Part shown: positions 1 to 6,338 of the stretch, piece by piece
Position numbering within the stretch: position 1 is the first letter of the stretch
How the letters are laid out: each line of letters starts with the position of its first letter
Source of the DNA: Bacteroidota bacterium
GTDB taxonomy: Bacteria > Bacteroidota > Bacteroidia > Chitinophagales > Chitinophagaceae
NCBI GenBank assembly: GCA_023412975.1
Contig: JAEZRB010000151.1
Span: 1-14,237 of the forward strand
DNA: 14,237 bases
Reading direction: 5' to 3'
The notes under the pieces: generated by a model
What the model was told of the DNA's origin: nothing
Seen by the model: the letters and a program-made list of their open reading frames with translations, nothing else
The model's database searches: none
Made by a program: the position numbers and the translations under genes

Positions 1-212
1 ATGTGATGAAGACAGCACCCTGGATGCATGACGGCAGCCAGAAAAATATGATGGCAATTATTGAAGCTTATAACGAAGGAAAACCGGCGCCGGGAAAAGA
101 TGAATTGCTCAAGCCGCTCGGGCTGACACGGCAGGAGAAGCTTGATTTGCTGGCTTTTCTGCATGCTATCTCTGCCGACCCTGTTCCCTTTGATAAGCCG
201 GTGATGCCCTGA
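1..212 (+). CDS. Di-haem cytochrome c peroxidase (MauG/CcpA family), C-terminal fragment
   Basis: Only the last ~69 codons are present; the reading frame is open at the left edge (first full codon at position 3) and ends at a TGA at 210-212. The fragment begins with TAPWMHDGS, which matches the segment of bacterial di-haem peroxidases that supplies the Met ligand of the high-potential haem. It is followed by a helix ending in LLKPLGLTRQEKLDLLAFLHAIS, the usual family ending. Family members are periplasmic, take electrons from small c-type cytochromes and reduce hydrogen peroxide, or oxidise proteins in MauG-type relatives. The haem-binding CXXCH motifs would lie upstream of the window and cannot be checked, so the exact subtype is unknown. 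The cytochrome genes at 2417 and 4559 are possible electron partners by proximity only. Confidence 0.8.
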   Translation, partial: VMKTAPWMHDGSQKNMMAIIEAYNEGKPAPGKDELLKPLGLTRQEKLDLLAFLHAISADPVPFDKPVMP

Positions 213-271
213 TCCTCAAAATACCTCCTTTAACCCGCAACCAACAGCTATCAACTCACGACTATAATATA

Positions 272-279
272 TATCTTTG
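272..279 (+). promoter_or_regulatory. Bacteroidota -7-type promoter element for the DUF4920 gene
   Basis: TATCTTTG fits the Bacteroidota sigma-ABfr -7 consensus TAnnTTTG exactly and sits 34 nt before the ATG at 314. No convincing TTTG -33 box is visible at the expected ~19-nt spacing, so support rests on the -7 element and its position after the preceding gene's stop. Confidence 0.45.
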
Positions 280-313
280 TTAGCTGATCATTTATCAACC
301 TAAAAGAATTCAT

Positions 314-790
314 ATGAAAAGAATATTTTCCATCGCGGCTGTTGTTTTGTTTGCCATCACTCTTCACGCCCAGCCACCTGCTGGCGATGCCAAAGCTGGT
401 GACTGGTATGGCGAAAAAATTAGTGCCGAAGGCGCTATTCCACTAACTGACGCTGTCGCGAAACTGGATGGTGAGTCTGATGCTGTGAATACCAAGATCA
501 AAGCAAAAATTGTTGAAGTCTGCCCCAAAAAAGGTTGCTGGCTCAAGCTTGAGCTCGATAACAAGGAGACAGCCATGGTAAAAATGAAGGATTATGCATT
601 TTTCCTGCCCACGGCCGCAAAAGGAAAAACTGTTGTGATTGATGGTGAAGTAAAGAAGAAAACCATTTCGGTTGCAGAGTTGAAACACTACGCTGAGGAT
701 GCAAAGAAATCCAAGGCAGAGATCGATGCCATCACGAAACCCCAGGAGGAGGTGCGTGTTACTGCTAAAGGGATCGTTGTGGTAGATTAA
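314..790 (+). CDS. Secreted DUF4920 domain protein
   Basis: The 158-residue product begins with a signal peptide (residues 1-19, cleavage after LHA). The mature part matches the DUF4920 pattern: a YGEKIS...GAI opening near residues 32-42, a VCPKKGCW motif with C70 and C75, KDYAFF near 92-97, and an ELKHYAEDA...TKP segment near 122-143. DUF4920 proteins are small periplasmic proteins of unknown function; the strand-rich core and conserved Cys pair suggest an OB-like fold with a disulfide or metal site, which is inference. The ATG at 314 directly precedes the hydrophobic signal region. The gene has its own promoter-like element upstream and a strong terminator 22 nt after its stop, so it is probably monocistronic. 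Family assignment is confident; role is not. Confidence 0.88.
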   Translation: MKRIFSIAAVVLFAITLHAQPPAGDAKAGDWYGEKISAEGAIPLTDAVAKLDGESDAVNTKIKAKIVEVCPKKGCWLKLELDNKETAMVKMKDYAFFLPTAAKGKTVVIDGEVKKKTISVAELKHYAEDAKKSKAEIDAITKPQEEVRVTAKGIVVVD

Positions 791-812
791 GCAGGATAAA
801 GACAGATTTGAG

Positions 813-839
813 AGCAGTACTTAGGTACTGCTTTTTTTT
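813..839 (+). terminator. Rho-independent terminator after the DUF4920 gene
   Basis: A perfect 8-bp stem (AGCAGTAC at 813-820 pairing with GTACTGCT at 825-832, loop TTAG) runs straight into eight T residues (832-839). It separates the DUF4920 gene from the downstream membrane protein gene. Confidence 0.92.
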
Positions 840-873
840 CCTCCAGATCTATCATTGCGAACAATTAAAAAGT

Positions 874-891
874 GAATCAGCATGATGATTC
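874..891. repeat. Short inverted repeat upstream of the membrane protein gene
   Basis: GAATCA (874-879) and TGATTC (886-891) form a 6-bp inverted repeat with a 6-nt spacer, 30 nt before the ATG at 922. No T-tract follows, so it is not a terminator. It could be an operator or chance. Confidence 0.3.
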
Positions 892-921
892 GATTTAAAA
901 GTTAACAGTTGCCTGATTACT

Positions 922-1464
922 ATGGAGAATAGCTTTTTTGTCTACCTGCAGCGACTTGAAATAATAGTTTTTTTTTCTGGCTACCCATTAATATATGCCC
1001 TGGTCCGCCTGCTGGCATCAAAGCAACTCTCCAAAAAAATACCCAGCGGAACTTTTATTGCGCTTTTGCCCTACGGTTATGCCCTGATCGCGACATTATT
1101 TGCAGCATTGCAGCTAAAGAATTTCTACCAGTTTTATACAGGTGAAAATAGTTCAGCCGTTTTTTTGCACCATCCGTTTTTAATGACCTGGTCATTCCTG
1201 GCAATCCTGTTCTGGATACCTGCTTTGGCAAAAAGGCCAGTGCTTAGCCTTCTTCACAGCTTTGTTTTTTTCTTGTTGTTACTGAGAGGTCTATTCTTTC
1301 AAACCTTTTGGCCGGTCAACGATAACAGCTTGTTGAGAAACGATATGAAATTGTACACAACCAGCCTGCTGCTTCATCTCGCCGCGCAGGCGATGGTGCT
1401 GGTGGTATTTATTATCATCAACAGCTTGAAGAAAAGCAAAGGCACTAAGGGTTTTTCCGCCTAA
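922..1464 (+). CDS. Unassigned integral membrane protein, about five TM helices
   Basis: I do not recognise a family for this 180-residue protein. It is strongly hydrophobic, with likely membrane helices near residues 13-31, 43-64, 86-103, 106-126 and 144-167, and a short basic C-terminal tail (KKSKGTKG). An FLHHPF segment (81-86) lies just before the third helix and contains two adjacent histidines, but no haem-binding or catalytic signature is clear. The ATG at 922 is chosen because the first hydrophobic segment starts soon after it. It lies between a terminator (813-839) and the YceI lipoprotein cluster, so it may be transcribed alone. Chitinophagaceae genomes carry many small membrane proteins of this sort, and a link to the redox genes nearby is speculative. 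Confidence 0.7.
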   Translation: MENSFFVYLQRLEIIVFFSGYPLIYALVRLLASKQLSKKIPSGTFIALLPYGYALIATLFAALQLKNFYQFYTGENSSAVFLHHPFLMTWSFLAILFWIPALAKRPVLSLLHSFVFFLLLLRGLFFQTFWPVNDNSLLRNDMKLYTTSLLLHLAAQAMVLVVFIIINSLKKSKGTKGFSA

Positions 1465-1484
1465 GTATAAACTCTACTTATTTT
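1462..1484 (+). terminator. Possible weak terminator after the membrane protein gene
   Basis: A 6-bp A/T-rich stem (TAAGTA at 1462-1467, TACTTA at 1475-1480, 7-nt loop) overlaps the stop codon and is followed by TTTT (1481-1484). The stem is weak, so termination efficiency is doubtful. Confidence 0.3.
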
Positions 1485-1607
1485 ACTCCGTTTTACAGAA
1501 CTGTGACGAAAGTCAATCAAGCCCTTGACAGCCCTCATAATAATGCAGTTCAGGTTGTAACTAAATTTAACATGCAAAAAAATCAATTTACAATCAAACT
1601 AATTTAT

Positions 1608-2405
1608 ATGAGACTGTTAGGCAATAAAACCCTGGTTGTACTGCTCGTGCTTCTCAGCGGATATGGGTATATGTTGAGTTGTACCCGTGATAACGACCTG
1701 ATCGTACCGATACAGACTACCAAACCTCCTGTTATAAACCGGGGAAATAATGTACACCTGCCAGGTAACATGACAACTGGCAACGTTAATGAATGGAAAT
1801 TTGACAAGGTGCATTCAAGCGTATTGTGGTCGACCAGTTATGTAGGTGCATCCGGATTGCTCACCGGGCGTTTCAACCAATTTGGGATACATGAAGTGAC
1901 TGATGCAAAAATGCAGAATTATGCTGTGACAGGCCAACCCCTGGCTGACAATTCCTGGGCATTTTATGAAAGTGAACCCGACAAAACTTTTTTTAGTGGT
2001 TATGTCCAGATAAATACTTCCAATACGGGTGAGCCTGGGAGAGACGAAGGGTGCAATGTGTCGGGGATGGGAACAACAGCAATTATTGCAGGTACCCAAA
2101 ACCTGACCGTGACCAATCTTGCTAAAATAAAGACCACTGAAGTAAAGTTTGATCCTGCAAGCAACGACTATATTGTTACACTTGACCTGACCTGGCAGGG
2201 GAAGTTGACTGCCCCCCTTACAAAGTCGATCGTGGGCTCAATGAAATACGTCCCAAAAGCCACAGTCCAATCGGGCACGTCATCCTATGATGTGTTTGGG
2301 TTACAATTGAAATTTCAATTCAATTGCCGCGACTTTGGTATAACCAGTACCAGTATTTCTGACAAGATAGAAATAGAGTGTAATGCAAACTTCCACAACA
2401 AGTAA
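1608..2405 (+). CDS. YceI-domain lipoprotein
   Basis: With the ATG at 1608 the product is 265 residues and opens with a lipoprotein signal peptide: basic start, hydrophobic stretch, YMLSC lipobox with C25 as the lipidated residue. An in-frame ATG at 1572 and a GTG at 1503 would add polar residues before the signal and are less likely. Residues ~63-260 fit a YceI domain: a WKFDKVHSSVLWS opening, a TGRFNQFG strand, the conserved acidic/Arg segment around EPGRDEG (142-148), then TLDLTWQGKL and a closing RDFGI...DKIEIE. YceI proteins are periplasmic lipocalin-like barrels; some bind polyisoprenoids or quinones. Here it would be anchored to a membrane by lipid. It is 11 nt upstream of the haem lipoprotein gene, so the two are probably co-transcribed. 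The real ligand is unknown. Confidence 0.85.
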   Translation: MRLLGNKTLVVLLVLLSGYGYMLSCTRDNDLIVPIQTTKPPVINRGNNVHLPGNMTTGNVNEWKFDKVHSSVLWSTSYVGASGLLTGRFNQFGIHEVTDAKMQNYAVTGQPLADNSWAFYESEPDKTFFSGYVQINTSNTGEPGRDEGCNVSGMGTTAIIAGTQNLTVTNLAKIKTTEVKFDPASNDYIVTLDLTWQGKLTAPLTKSIVGSMKYVPKATVQSGTSSYDVFGLQLKFQFNCRDFGITSTSISDKIEIECNANFHNK

Positions 2406-2416
2406 AAACATAACAG

Positions 2417-2800
2417 ATGAAACGCATTGTAATACTTGCGGGCCTGGTATTTTTTATAGTCGTTGGTTTAGCCGGCTGCTATAAAGACATCATCAAACCA
2501 ACCCTTGCAGCTGATCCTGATGGACCGCCACAGCCTGTTAGTTATAAAACTGAATTGGCGCCTGTATTTGAGTCCAATTGTGCTTTGTCGGGTTGTCATG
2601 TATCGGGTGCACACAAGCCCTACCTGAGCATTGATATTTCCTACCAGCAGATCGTAAATGGGGGATATGTAAATACTGCACTTCCCAAGGAAAGCATACT
2701 CTACAAAATGGTAAATGGTGATATGGCCCAGTACTTAACATCAAAGGCCGACCGGCAGAAAGTATATGACTGGATCAGGAACGGCGTTCCGAATAACTAA
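2417..2800 (+). CDS. Small c-type cytochrome-like lipoprotein with CX4CH motif
   Basis: The 127-residue product has a lipoprotein signal peptide ending in the lipobox VGLAGC (C21). After a Pro-rich linker comes a helical domain with NCALSGCH at residues 54-61, a CX4CH motif (C55, C60, H61). The same spacing recurs in small Bacteroidota, planctomycete and myxobacterial cytochrome-like domains. The C-terminal part, from KESILYKMVNGDM to KVYDWIRNGVPN, matches the usual second half of such domains. M98 or M103 could be the sixth haem ligand. Covalent haem attachment is predicted from the motif, not shown. The gene lies 11 nt after the YceI gene and 19 nt before the DUF5777 barrel, which argues for a shared operon and a role as a lipid-anchored electron carrier. 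Confidence 0.8.
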   Translation: MKRIVILAGLVFFIVVGLAGCYKDIIKPTLAADPDGPPQPVSYKTELAPVFESNCALSGCHVSGAHKPYLSIDISYQQIVNGGYVNTALPKESILYKMVNGDMAQYLTSKADRQKVYDWIRNGVPNN

Positions 2801-2819
2801 TGATCTTAAAAAGACGAAA

Positions 2820-3833
2820 ATGAAACTAACACTTAATATTTCCCGCTTCCGGGTATTAATAACCACCCTCCTGGCAGGTTTCCTTTTTTTGTTACCGCAG
2901 TTTCTTTATGCACAGGATAGTACGGTTATTGAGGAGGTGGAAGAACCGGTAAAAGCCAGGCCTGTTAAGAATACTTTCCAAAGCGTTTGGATCATCGACA
3001 ACCAGACCGTACTGGTGCCGATAAAAAAGACCTTTGAAATGGATATCCAGCACCGGTTTGGTACAGTTGAAAACGGGTACGAAGATTTTTTTGGATTCTT
3101 TGCGCCATCAAATATCAGGATCGGGTTTAGTTATGTGCCAATTAATAAGTTGAATGTCGGTATAGGTTTTACTAAGACCACGGCTGCTATTATACCGGAG
3201 CAGGCTCCGTCATCTGTAAATGGCCCATTGTGGGATGCAAGCCTGAAATATTCCATTGTAACCCAAACAAAAGGGGTATACCCGGTGAGTGTTTCGTACT
3301 ATGTAAACGCTGCGTACAATACAAAAAAGGATAAAGAGAAGGAGATCTATAGGAACTATTCCGATCGGATCACTTATTTCCATCAACTGCTGATTGCAAG
3401 AAAGGTTACGGATAAGCTGTCAATCCAGGTGGCTCCCAGTATCTCACATCAGAATGTAGCTAATGGATATTTAATCCAGTTGAACGACACCACAGCAAAA
3501 GTAAAGTCAGATATGAAGTTTGATCATTTTGCCGTAGCTGTTTCCGCCAGGTATAAGTTAACTGATGTCACCTCGGTGATGGTCAGTTATGATCAGCCTA
3601 TTTCAAAACACGTTTCAAATAATCCCAATCCTAATATTTCATTTGGCCTGGAATTTAATACCAGCAGCCACTCCTTCCAGGTATTTGTTACAAATTATTT
3701 CTACCTGGTGCCACAGATCAACAACCTGTACAATACCAATTCACCATTTAAATACACTGATGCGGCCGGCAATAAGATTGAAGGGGGGAAATTCCTGATC
3801 GGTTTCAATATTACCAGGCTTTGGAACTATTGA
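2820..3833 (+). CDS. DUF5777-family outer-membrane beta-barrel protein
   Basis: Start chosen at the ATG at 2820 (337 residues), because it gives a proper signal peptide (about residues 1-31, cleaved at LYA/Q); an in-frame ATG at 2766 would overlap the preceding gene and put polar residues before the signal. The mature protein shows alternating amphipathic strands throughout. Diagnostic segments include FEMDIQHRFGTVENGYEDFFGFFAPSNIRIGF and later FGLEFNTSSHSFQVFVTN, and it ends in an aromatic residue (Tyr) after a FNITRLWNY strand, as expected for insertion by the BAM machinery. This pattern matches the DUF5777 family, of unknown function. Placement straight after the haem lipoprotein suggests the barrel may house or dock it, which is inference. 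Confidence 0.82.
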   Translation: MKLTLNISRFRVLITTLLAGFLFLLPQFLYAQDSTVIEEVEEPVKARPVKNTFQSVWIIDNQTVLVPIKKTFEMDIQHRFGTVENGYEDFFGFFAPSNIRIGFSYVPINKLNVGIGFTKTTAAIIPEQAPSSVNGPLWDASLKYSIVTQTKGVYPVSVSYYVNAAYNTKKDKEKEIYRNYSDRITYFHQLLIARKVTDKLSIQVAPSISHQNVANGYLIQLNDTTAKVKSDMKFDHFAVAVSARYKLTDVTSVMVSYDQPISKHVSNNPNPNISFGLEFNTSSHSFQVFVTNYFYLVPQINNLYNTNSPFKYTDAAGNKIEGGKFLIGFNITRLWNY

Positions 3834-3864
3834 TGTACTGGCATGTGAATTATTTTACAATTAT

Positions 3865-3893
3865 GGCAGCAACAAAAAGTTGCATTTGCTGCC
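3865..3893 (+). repeat. Hairpin overlapping the presumed TTG start of the next gene
   Basis: GGCAGC (3865-3870) pairs with GCTGCC (3888-3893), and GCAAC (3869-3873) pairs with GTTGC (3879-3883) around an AAAAA loop, with an internal bulge. The presumed TTG start at 3880 lies in the 3' arm. No T-tract follows. It could be a decayed terminator of the DUF5777 gene or an RNA fold affecting translation. Confidence 0.35.
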
Positions 3894-4431
3894 CGACAAA
3901 ACTAAAACACCTGTGAAGCTTTTCGGAACTGTTTTAATTTTAGCAGTGGTGCACATCTGTTGTTCAGATCCTGTGAACCAAAGGCGCAACGTCGAAAAAC
4001 AAGCTCAGGCAGGTAAAGAAAGGATAAGGAAACCGGTCAGCAGCTATCCTGATACCATCCATGTAAATGTGCCGGCAGCGGTTTTTTATAATCCCGATAG
4101 CATGCAGTTGAGGAAAATAAAAGAGATCCTTGAAAAGCAAAACTTTGAAACTGCTTTACACGAATGCTTTTACCAGATGAGGAATGCCAGGCAGGTATTA
4201 AAGAAATATTACCCCGATATCAAAATAATCGAAATATCGACCGCCCGGTACCTCTTTTTTCATAAAACAGGTGGTAGAAATGAAGTCGTTGACCTGGACC
4301 AGGAAAATGAGTTTTGTGGAATCTTTTTGTTCGACGGGTCACAGTCGCCACAGCATGTAGAAATGATGAATATTGAAACAGAACTTGGCTTTTACTTTTC
4401 ACCCGGCAACCGGGGTCAACCGCGCGGTTAA
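3880..4431 (+). CDS. Unrecognised lipoprotein, probable TTG start
   Basis: I do not recognise the family of this 183-residue protein. A hydrophobic segment LFGTVLILAVVHICC (residues ~14-28) ends in a likely lipobox Cys, followed by a highly charged linker (QRRNVEKQAQAGKERIRK). The rest is mixed helix and strand with an EKQNFETALHECFYQMRNARQVLKKYYPDIKIIE stretch; after the lipobox pair further cysteines occur in HECF and EFCG. The start is uncertain: no in-frame ATG precedes the hydrophobic segment, and TTG at 3880 is the best candidate; an ATG at 3863 is in another frame and soon meets a stop. A sequencing or natural frameshift near the A-run at 3874-3878 cannot be excluded. It is 46 nt after the DUF5777 gene and may belong to the same transcript. 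Its stop overlaps the end of a 12-bp palindrome (4418-4429). Confidence 0.6.
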   Translation: MHLLPDKTKTPVKLFGTVLILAVVHICCSDPVNQRRNVEKQAQAGKERIRKPVSSYPDTIHVNVPAAVFYNPDSMQLRKIKEILEKQNFETALHECFYQMRNARQVLKKYYPDIKIIEISTARYLFFHKTGGRNEVVDLDQENEFCGIFLFDGSQSPQHVEMMNIETELGFYFSPGNRGQPRG

Positions 4432-4451
4432 TCCTGCAGCGCCTGATGAAA

Positions 4452-4475
4452 ATCATAAGAATAAGTTATTATGAT
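4452..4475. repeat. Inverted repeat, operator-like, upstream of the cytochrome c gene
   Basis: ATCATAA (4452-4458) and TTATGAT (4469-4475) form a perfect 7-bp dyad with a 10-nt spacer. The right arm overlaps a 10-bp palindrome TATGATCATA (4470-4479). It lies about 85 nt before the cytochrome c ATG and has no downstream T-tract. A transcription factor site is possible; no regulator is recognised. Confidence 0.35.
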
Positions 4476-4558
4476 CATATATATAGCCGCTGTGGTGGAA
4501 TATCTTGATACCTGAAATGTGAAATTCGATTAATAAAAACTCAATTTAATAACCAGAT

Positions 4559-4975
4559 ATGAAAGCAAAAATATTAAAGCCGGTAGCTCTTATTATTAGC
4601 GGAGCATTTTTCGTAGGTGTAATTTCCGGGTTCGGACTGTTTCAAAAGAAACCCTGGCCCGTTCCGGATAATTATAAGAACATGAAAAACCCAGTTGCCT
4701 CAGACGCCGCATCTATCGCTGAGGGGAAATCTTTATATGCAACGCACTGCAAGTCTTGCCATGGTTCAAAAGGCCTGGGTGATGGCAACAAAGCCGCACA
4801 ATTGAAAACTGAACCAGGTGATTTTTCAAAACCCGATTTTCATGCTCAGACTGACGGTGCATTATTCTATAAAACAACTGAGGGCCGTGATGATATGCCA
4901 AATTTCAAAAAGAAAATTCCGGATGCCGCTGAACGGTGGAGCATTGTCAATTATATGAGAACATTTAAAAAATGA
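4559..4975 (+). CDS. Periplasmic monohaem c-type cytochrome
   Basis: The 138-residue protein has one N-terminal hydrophobic segment (residues ~8-28), acting as a signal peptide or uncleaved anchor. A class I cytochrome c domain follows: CKSCH at 64-68 binds haem c with H68 as proximal ligand, GLGDGNKAAQL follows as in many small bacterial cytochromes, and M113 in DDMPNF is the likely distal ligand. The closing helix AERWSIVNYMRTF is typical of the fold. It should shuttle electrons in the periplasm. A strong terminator follows, so it is probably a separate unit from the Fe-S/NrfD set that starts 160 bp later. It is a natural acceptor or donor for that set and for the peroxidase at the left edge, by proximity only. 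The start at 4559 is the first ATG of the hydrophobic segment. Confidence 0.93.
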   Translation: MKAKILKPVALIISGAFFVGVISGFGLFQKKPWPVPDNYKNMKNPVASDAASIAEGKSLYATHCKSCHGSKGLGDGNKAAQLKTEPGDFSKPDFHAQTDGALFYKTTEGRDDMPNFKKKIPDAAERWSIVNYMRTFKK

Positions 4976-5000
4976 TTTTGATTATACGGAGGTTTGTAAT

Positions 5001-5027
5001 ACCGGTCCTGGCAGGGCCGGTTTTTTT
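5001..5027 (+). terminator. Rho-independent terminator after the cytochrome c gene
   Basis: ACCGGTCCT (5001-5009) pairs with AGGGCCGGT (5013-5021) as a 9-bp G/C-rich stem with one T-G wobble and a 3-nt loop, followed by T residues to 5027. It ends the cytochrome transcript and leaves the next genes to start their own. Confidence 0.9.
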
Positions 5028-5077
5028 CGGTCCAGAAGATGCTGATAAAAGTCATGCTTTAACCTGACGATTGTGAT

Positions 5078-5106
5078 TTTGATTTAATGTGTCATAGGGT
5101 AATTTG
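5078..5106 (+). promoter_or_regulatory. Candidate Bacteroidota promoter for the Fe-S/NrfD gene set
   Basis: TTTG (5078-5081) followed 17-18 nt later by GTAATTTG (5099-5106) approximates the -33/-7 consensus TTTG-N19-TAnnTTTG, with one base off in the -7 element. It lies between the terminator at 5001-5027 and the ATG at 5134, where a promoter would be expected. Confidence 0.4.
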
Positions 5107-5133
5107 TGGGTAGTTAAATATTTCAAACCAGAT

Positions 5134-5373
5134 ATGACACAACCAAAACAACCATCCAGCCGAAGAAAGATCCTGCTGTGGGGCGCTGCCCTTTTATCAT
5201 CTTTTACTTTGTTGAAATATCTGCCCGGTACAAAAAAGAAACATAAAACCCCGCCTGAAACAATAAAAATGCTTTCACAGGACGGCAGACTTGTAGAGAT
5301 CGATAAAAATCTGATTTCGTCCGCAGGGAAAAAGATCAGCAATGAAGAACTGCAAAAATGGATAAAAAAATAA
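5134..5373 (+). CDS. Small Tat-like single-span protein related to the Fe-S subunit N-terminus
   Basis: Starting at the ATG at 5134 the product has 79 residues; a GTG further upstream (5104) is less likely. A twin-arginine-like motif SSRRKILLWG (residues 8-17) precedes one hydrophobic segment to about residue 30, then a basic linker (TKKKHK) and a short domain, PPETIKMLSQDGRLVEIDKN. That domain closely resembles TGEMVKLLSVDGEVIEIDRA at residues 41-60 of the next protein. No cysteines are present, so it binds no Fe-S cluster by itself. It sits 20 nt before the Fe-S gene and is probably co-transcribed. It may be an accessory or assembly partner, or a duplicated and shortened copy of the Fe-S subunit's N-terminal part. 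No family is recognised. Confidence 0.72.
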   Translation: MTQPKQPSSRRKILLWGAALLSSFTLLKYLPGTKKKHKTPPETIKMLSQDGRLVEIDKNLISSAGKKISNEELQKWIKK

Positions 5374-5393
5374 ACCGCTAATAATTTAGTGCT

Positions 5394-6326
5394 ATGGAAA
5401 AAAACAATACTTCAAGGCGGGAGTTTCTGTTGACCGGATTGCTCGCGGTTGCGGCTACCGGGTGTGGCGAATCCCCTGCTAATCCTTTTGTTCCGGATGG
5501 TGAAGTTGAGCTGACAGGTGAAATGGTGAAGCTGCTTTCTGTGGATGGTGAAGTGATAGAGATTGACAGGGCTTTTTTAAAGCCGATGCCTGACACGCCC
5601 CATTTGTCAAATAGTGAAGAAAGGAGAGGTATTCCCGGGAAACGATTCGTGATGGTGATTGACCTCTCACGCTGTAAAAATTTGAAGAAATGCCAGGAAG
5701 CATGTAACCATATGCATTACATTGACGAAGGACAGAGTTGGGTGAAAATTTATTCCATGCAGGATGCAGAGCATACTGCGCCTTATTGGCAACCGACTAC
5801 CTGTATGCATTGTGATGAACCTCCTTGTGTGAAAGTCTGCCCGGTTGACGCTACATTTAAAAGGCAGGATGGTATTGTATCAATCGATAGCGACCGTTGT
5901 ATCGGTTGCCGCTTTTGCATGGCTGCCTGTCCTTACTCCACAAGGGTATTTAACTGGGATGCACCTTTATTGCCAGCGGAAGTGGCAAAAAGGGAATACT
6001 CCTGTGAAACAAGTGTGCCGCAGAAAAAAGGCACTGTGGGGAAATGTGATTTTTGCCCAGATATGGTCCGGATAGTAGAATTGCCACACTGTGTTTCTGC
6101 GTGTCCGAATGGTGTATTTATGTTTGGCGATTTGAACGAAGATACCGTTACCAACGGGGCAGAAACTTTTCGTTTCAGCGAATTGATAAAAGATAAAGCA
6201 GGTTACCGGCTGATGGAAGATCTTGGAACAAAACCAAGCGTGTATTATTTGCCTCCGGTCAACCGCAGTTTTCCTTTTGAATCAGGAATTGAGAACCAGG
6301 CTCCCGGTGATTCCCATAAACATTAA
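5394..6326 (+). CDS. Tat-exported Fe-S cluster subunit (NrfC/PsrB/DmsB-like, four cysteine motifs)
   Basis: The 310-residue protein starts with a clear Tat signal (SRREFLLTG, residues 7-15) ending in AATGC, a plausible lipobox (C24), which suggests a lipid-anchored protein facing the periplasm. Four Cys motifs follow: motif I C94-X5-C100-X3-C104; motif II C137-X2-C140-X4-C145-X3-C149P; motif III C169-X2-C172-X2-C175-X3-C179P; motif IV C218-X2-C221-X11-C233-X3-C237P. This is the arrangement of electron-transfer subunits such as NrfC, PsrB and ActB. Motif I has Leu97 where the second Cys normally stands, so one cluster may be [3Fe-4S] or use another ligand. It would pass electrons between the NrfD quinone site and a periplasmic partner. 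The NrfD gene begins 12 nt later. No Mo-enzyme gene is in the window. Confidence 0.93.
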   Translation: MEKNNTSRREFLLTGLLAVAATGCGESPANPFVPDGEVELTGEMVKLLSVDGEVIEIDRAFLKPMPDTPHLSNSEERRGIPGKRFVMVIDLSRCKNLKKCQEACNHMHYIDEGQSWVKIYSMQDAEHTAPYWQPTTCMHCDEPPCVKVCPVDATFKRQDGIVSIDSDRCIGCRFCMAACPYSTRVFNWDAPLLPAEVAKREYSCETSVPQKKGTVGKCDFCPDMVRIVELPHCVSACPNGVFMFGDLNEDTVTNGAETFRFSELIKDKAGYRLMEDLGTKPSVYYLPPVNRSFPFESGIENQAPGDSHKH

Positions 6327-6338
6327 AAACCAAACCAA

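Noticed and set aside
1503..1607. Longer GTG start for the YceI lipoprotein
   Set aside because: It would place 35 mostly polar residues before the lipoprotein signal peptide; the ATG at 1608 gives a normal signal.
2766..2819. Longer start for the DUF5777 barrel overlapping the cytochrome-like gene
   Set aside because: It adds 18 residues with no signal character and overlaps the upstream gene; the ATG at 2820 starts a clean signal peptide.
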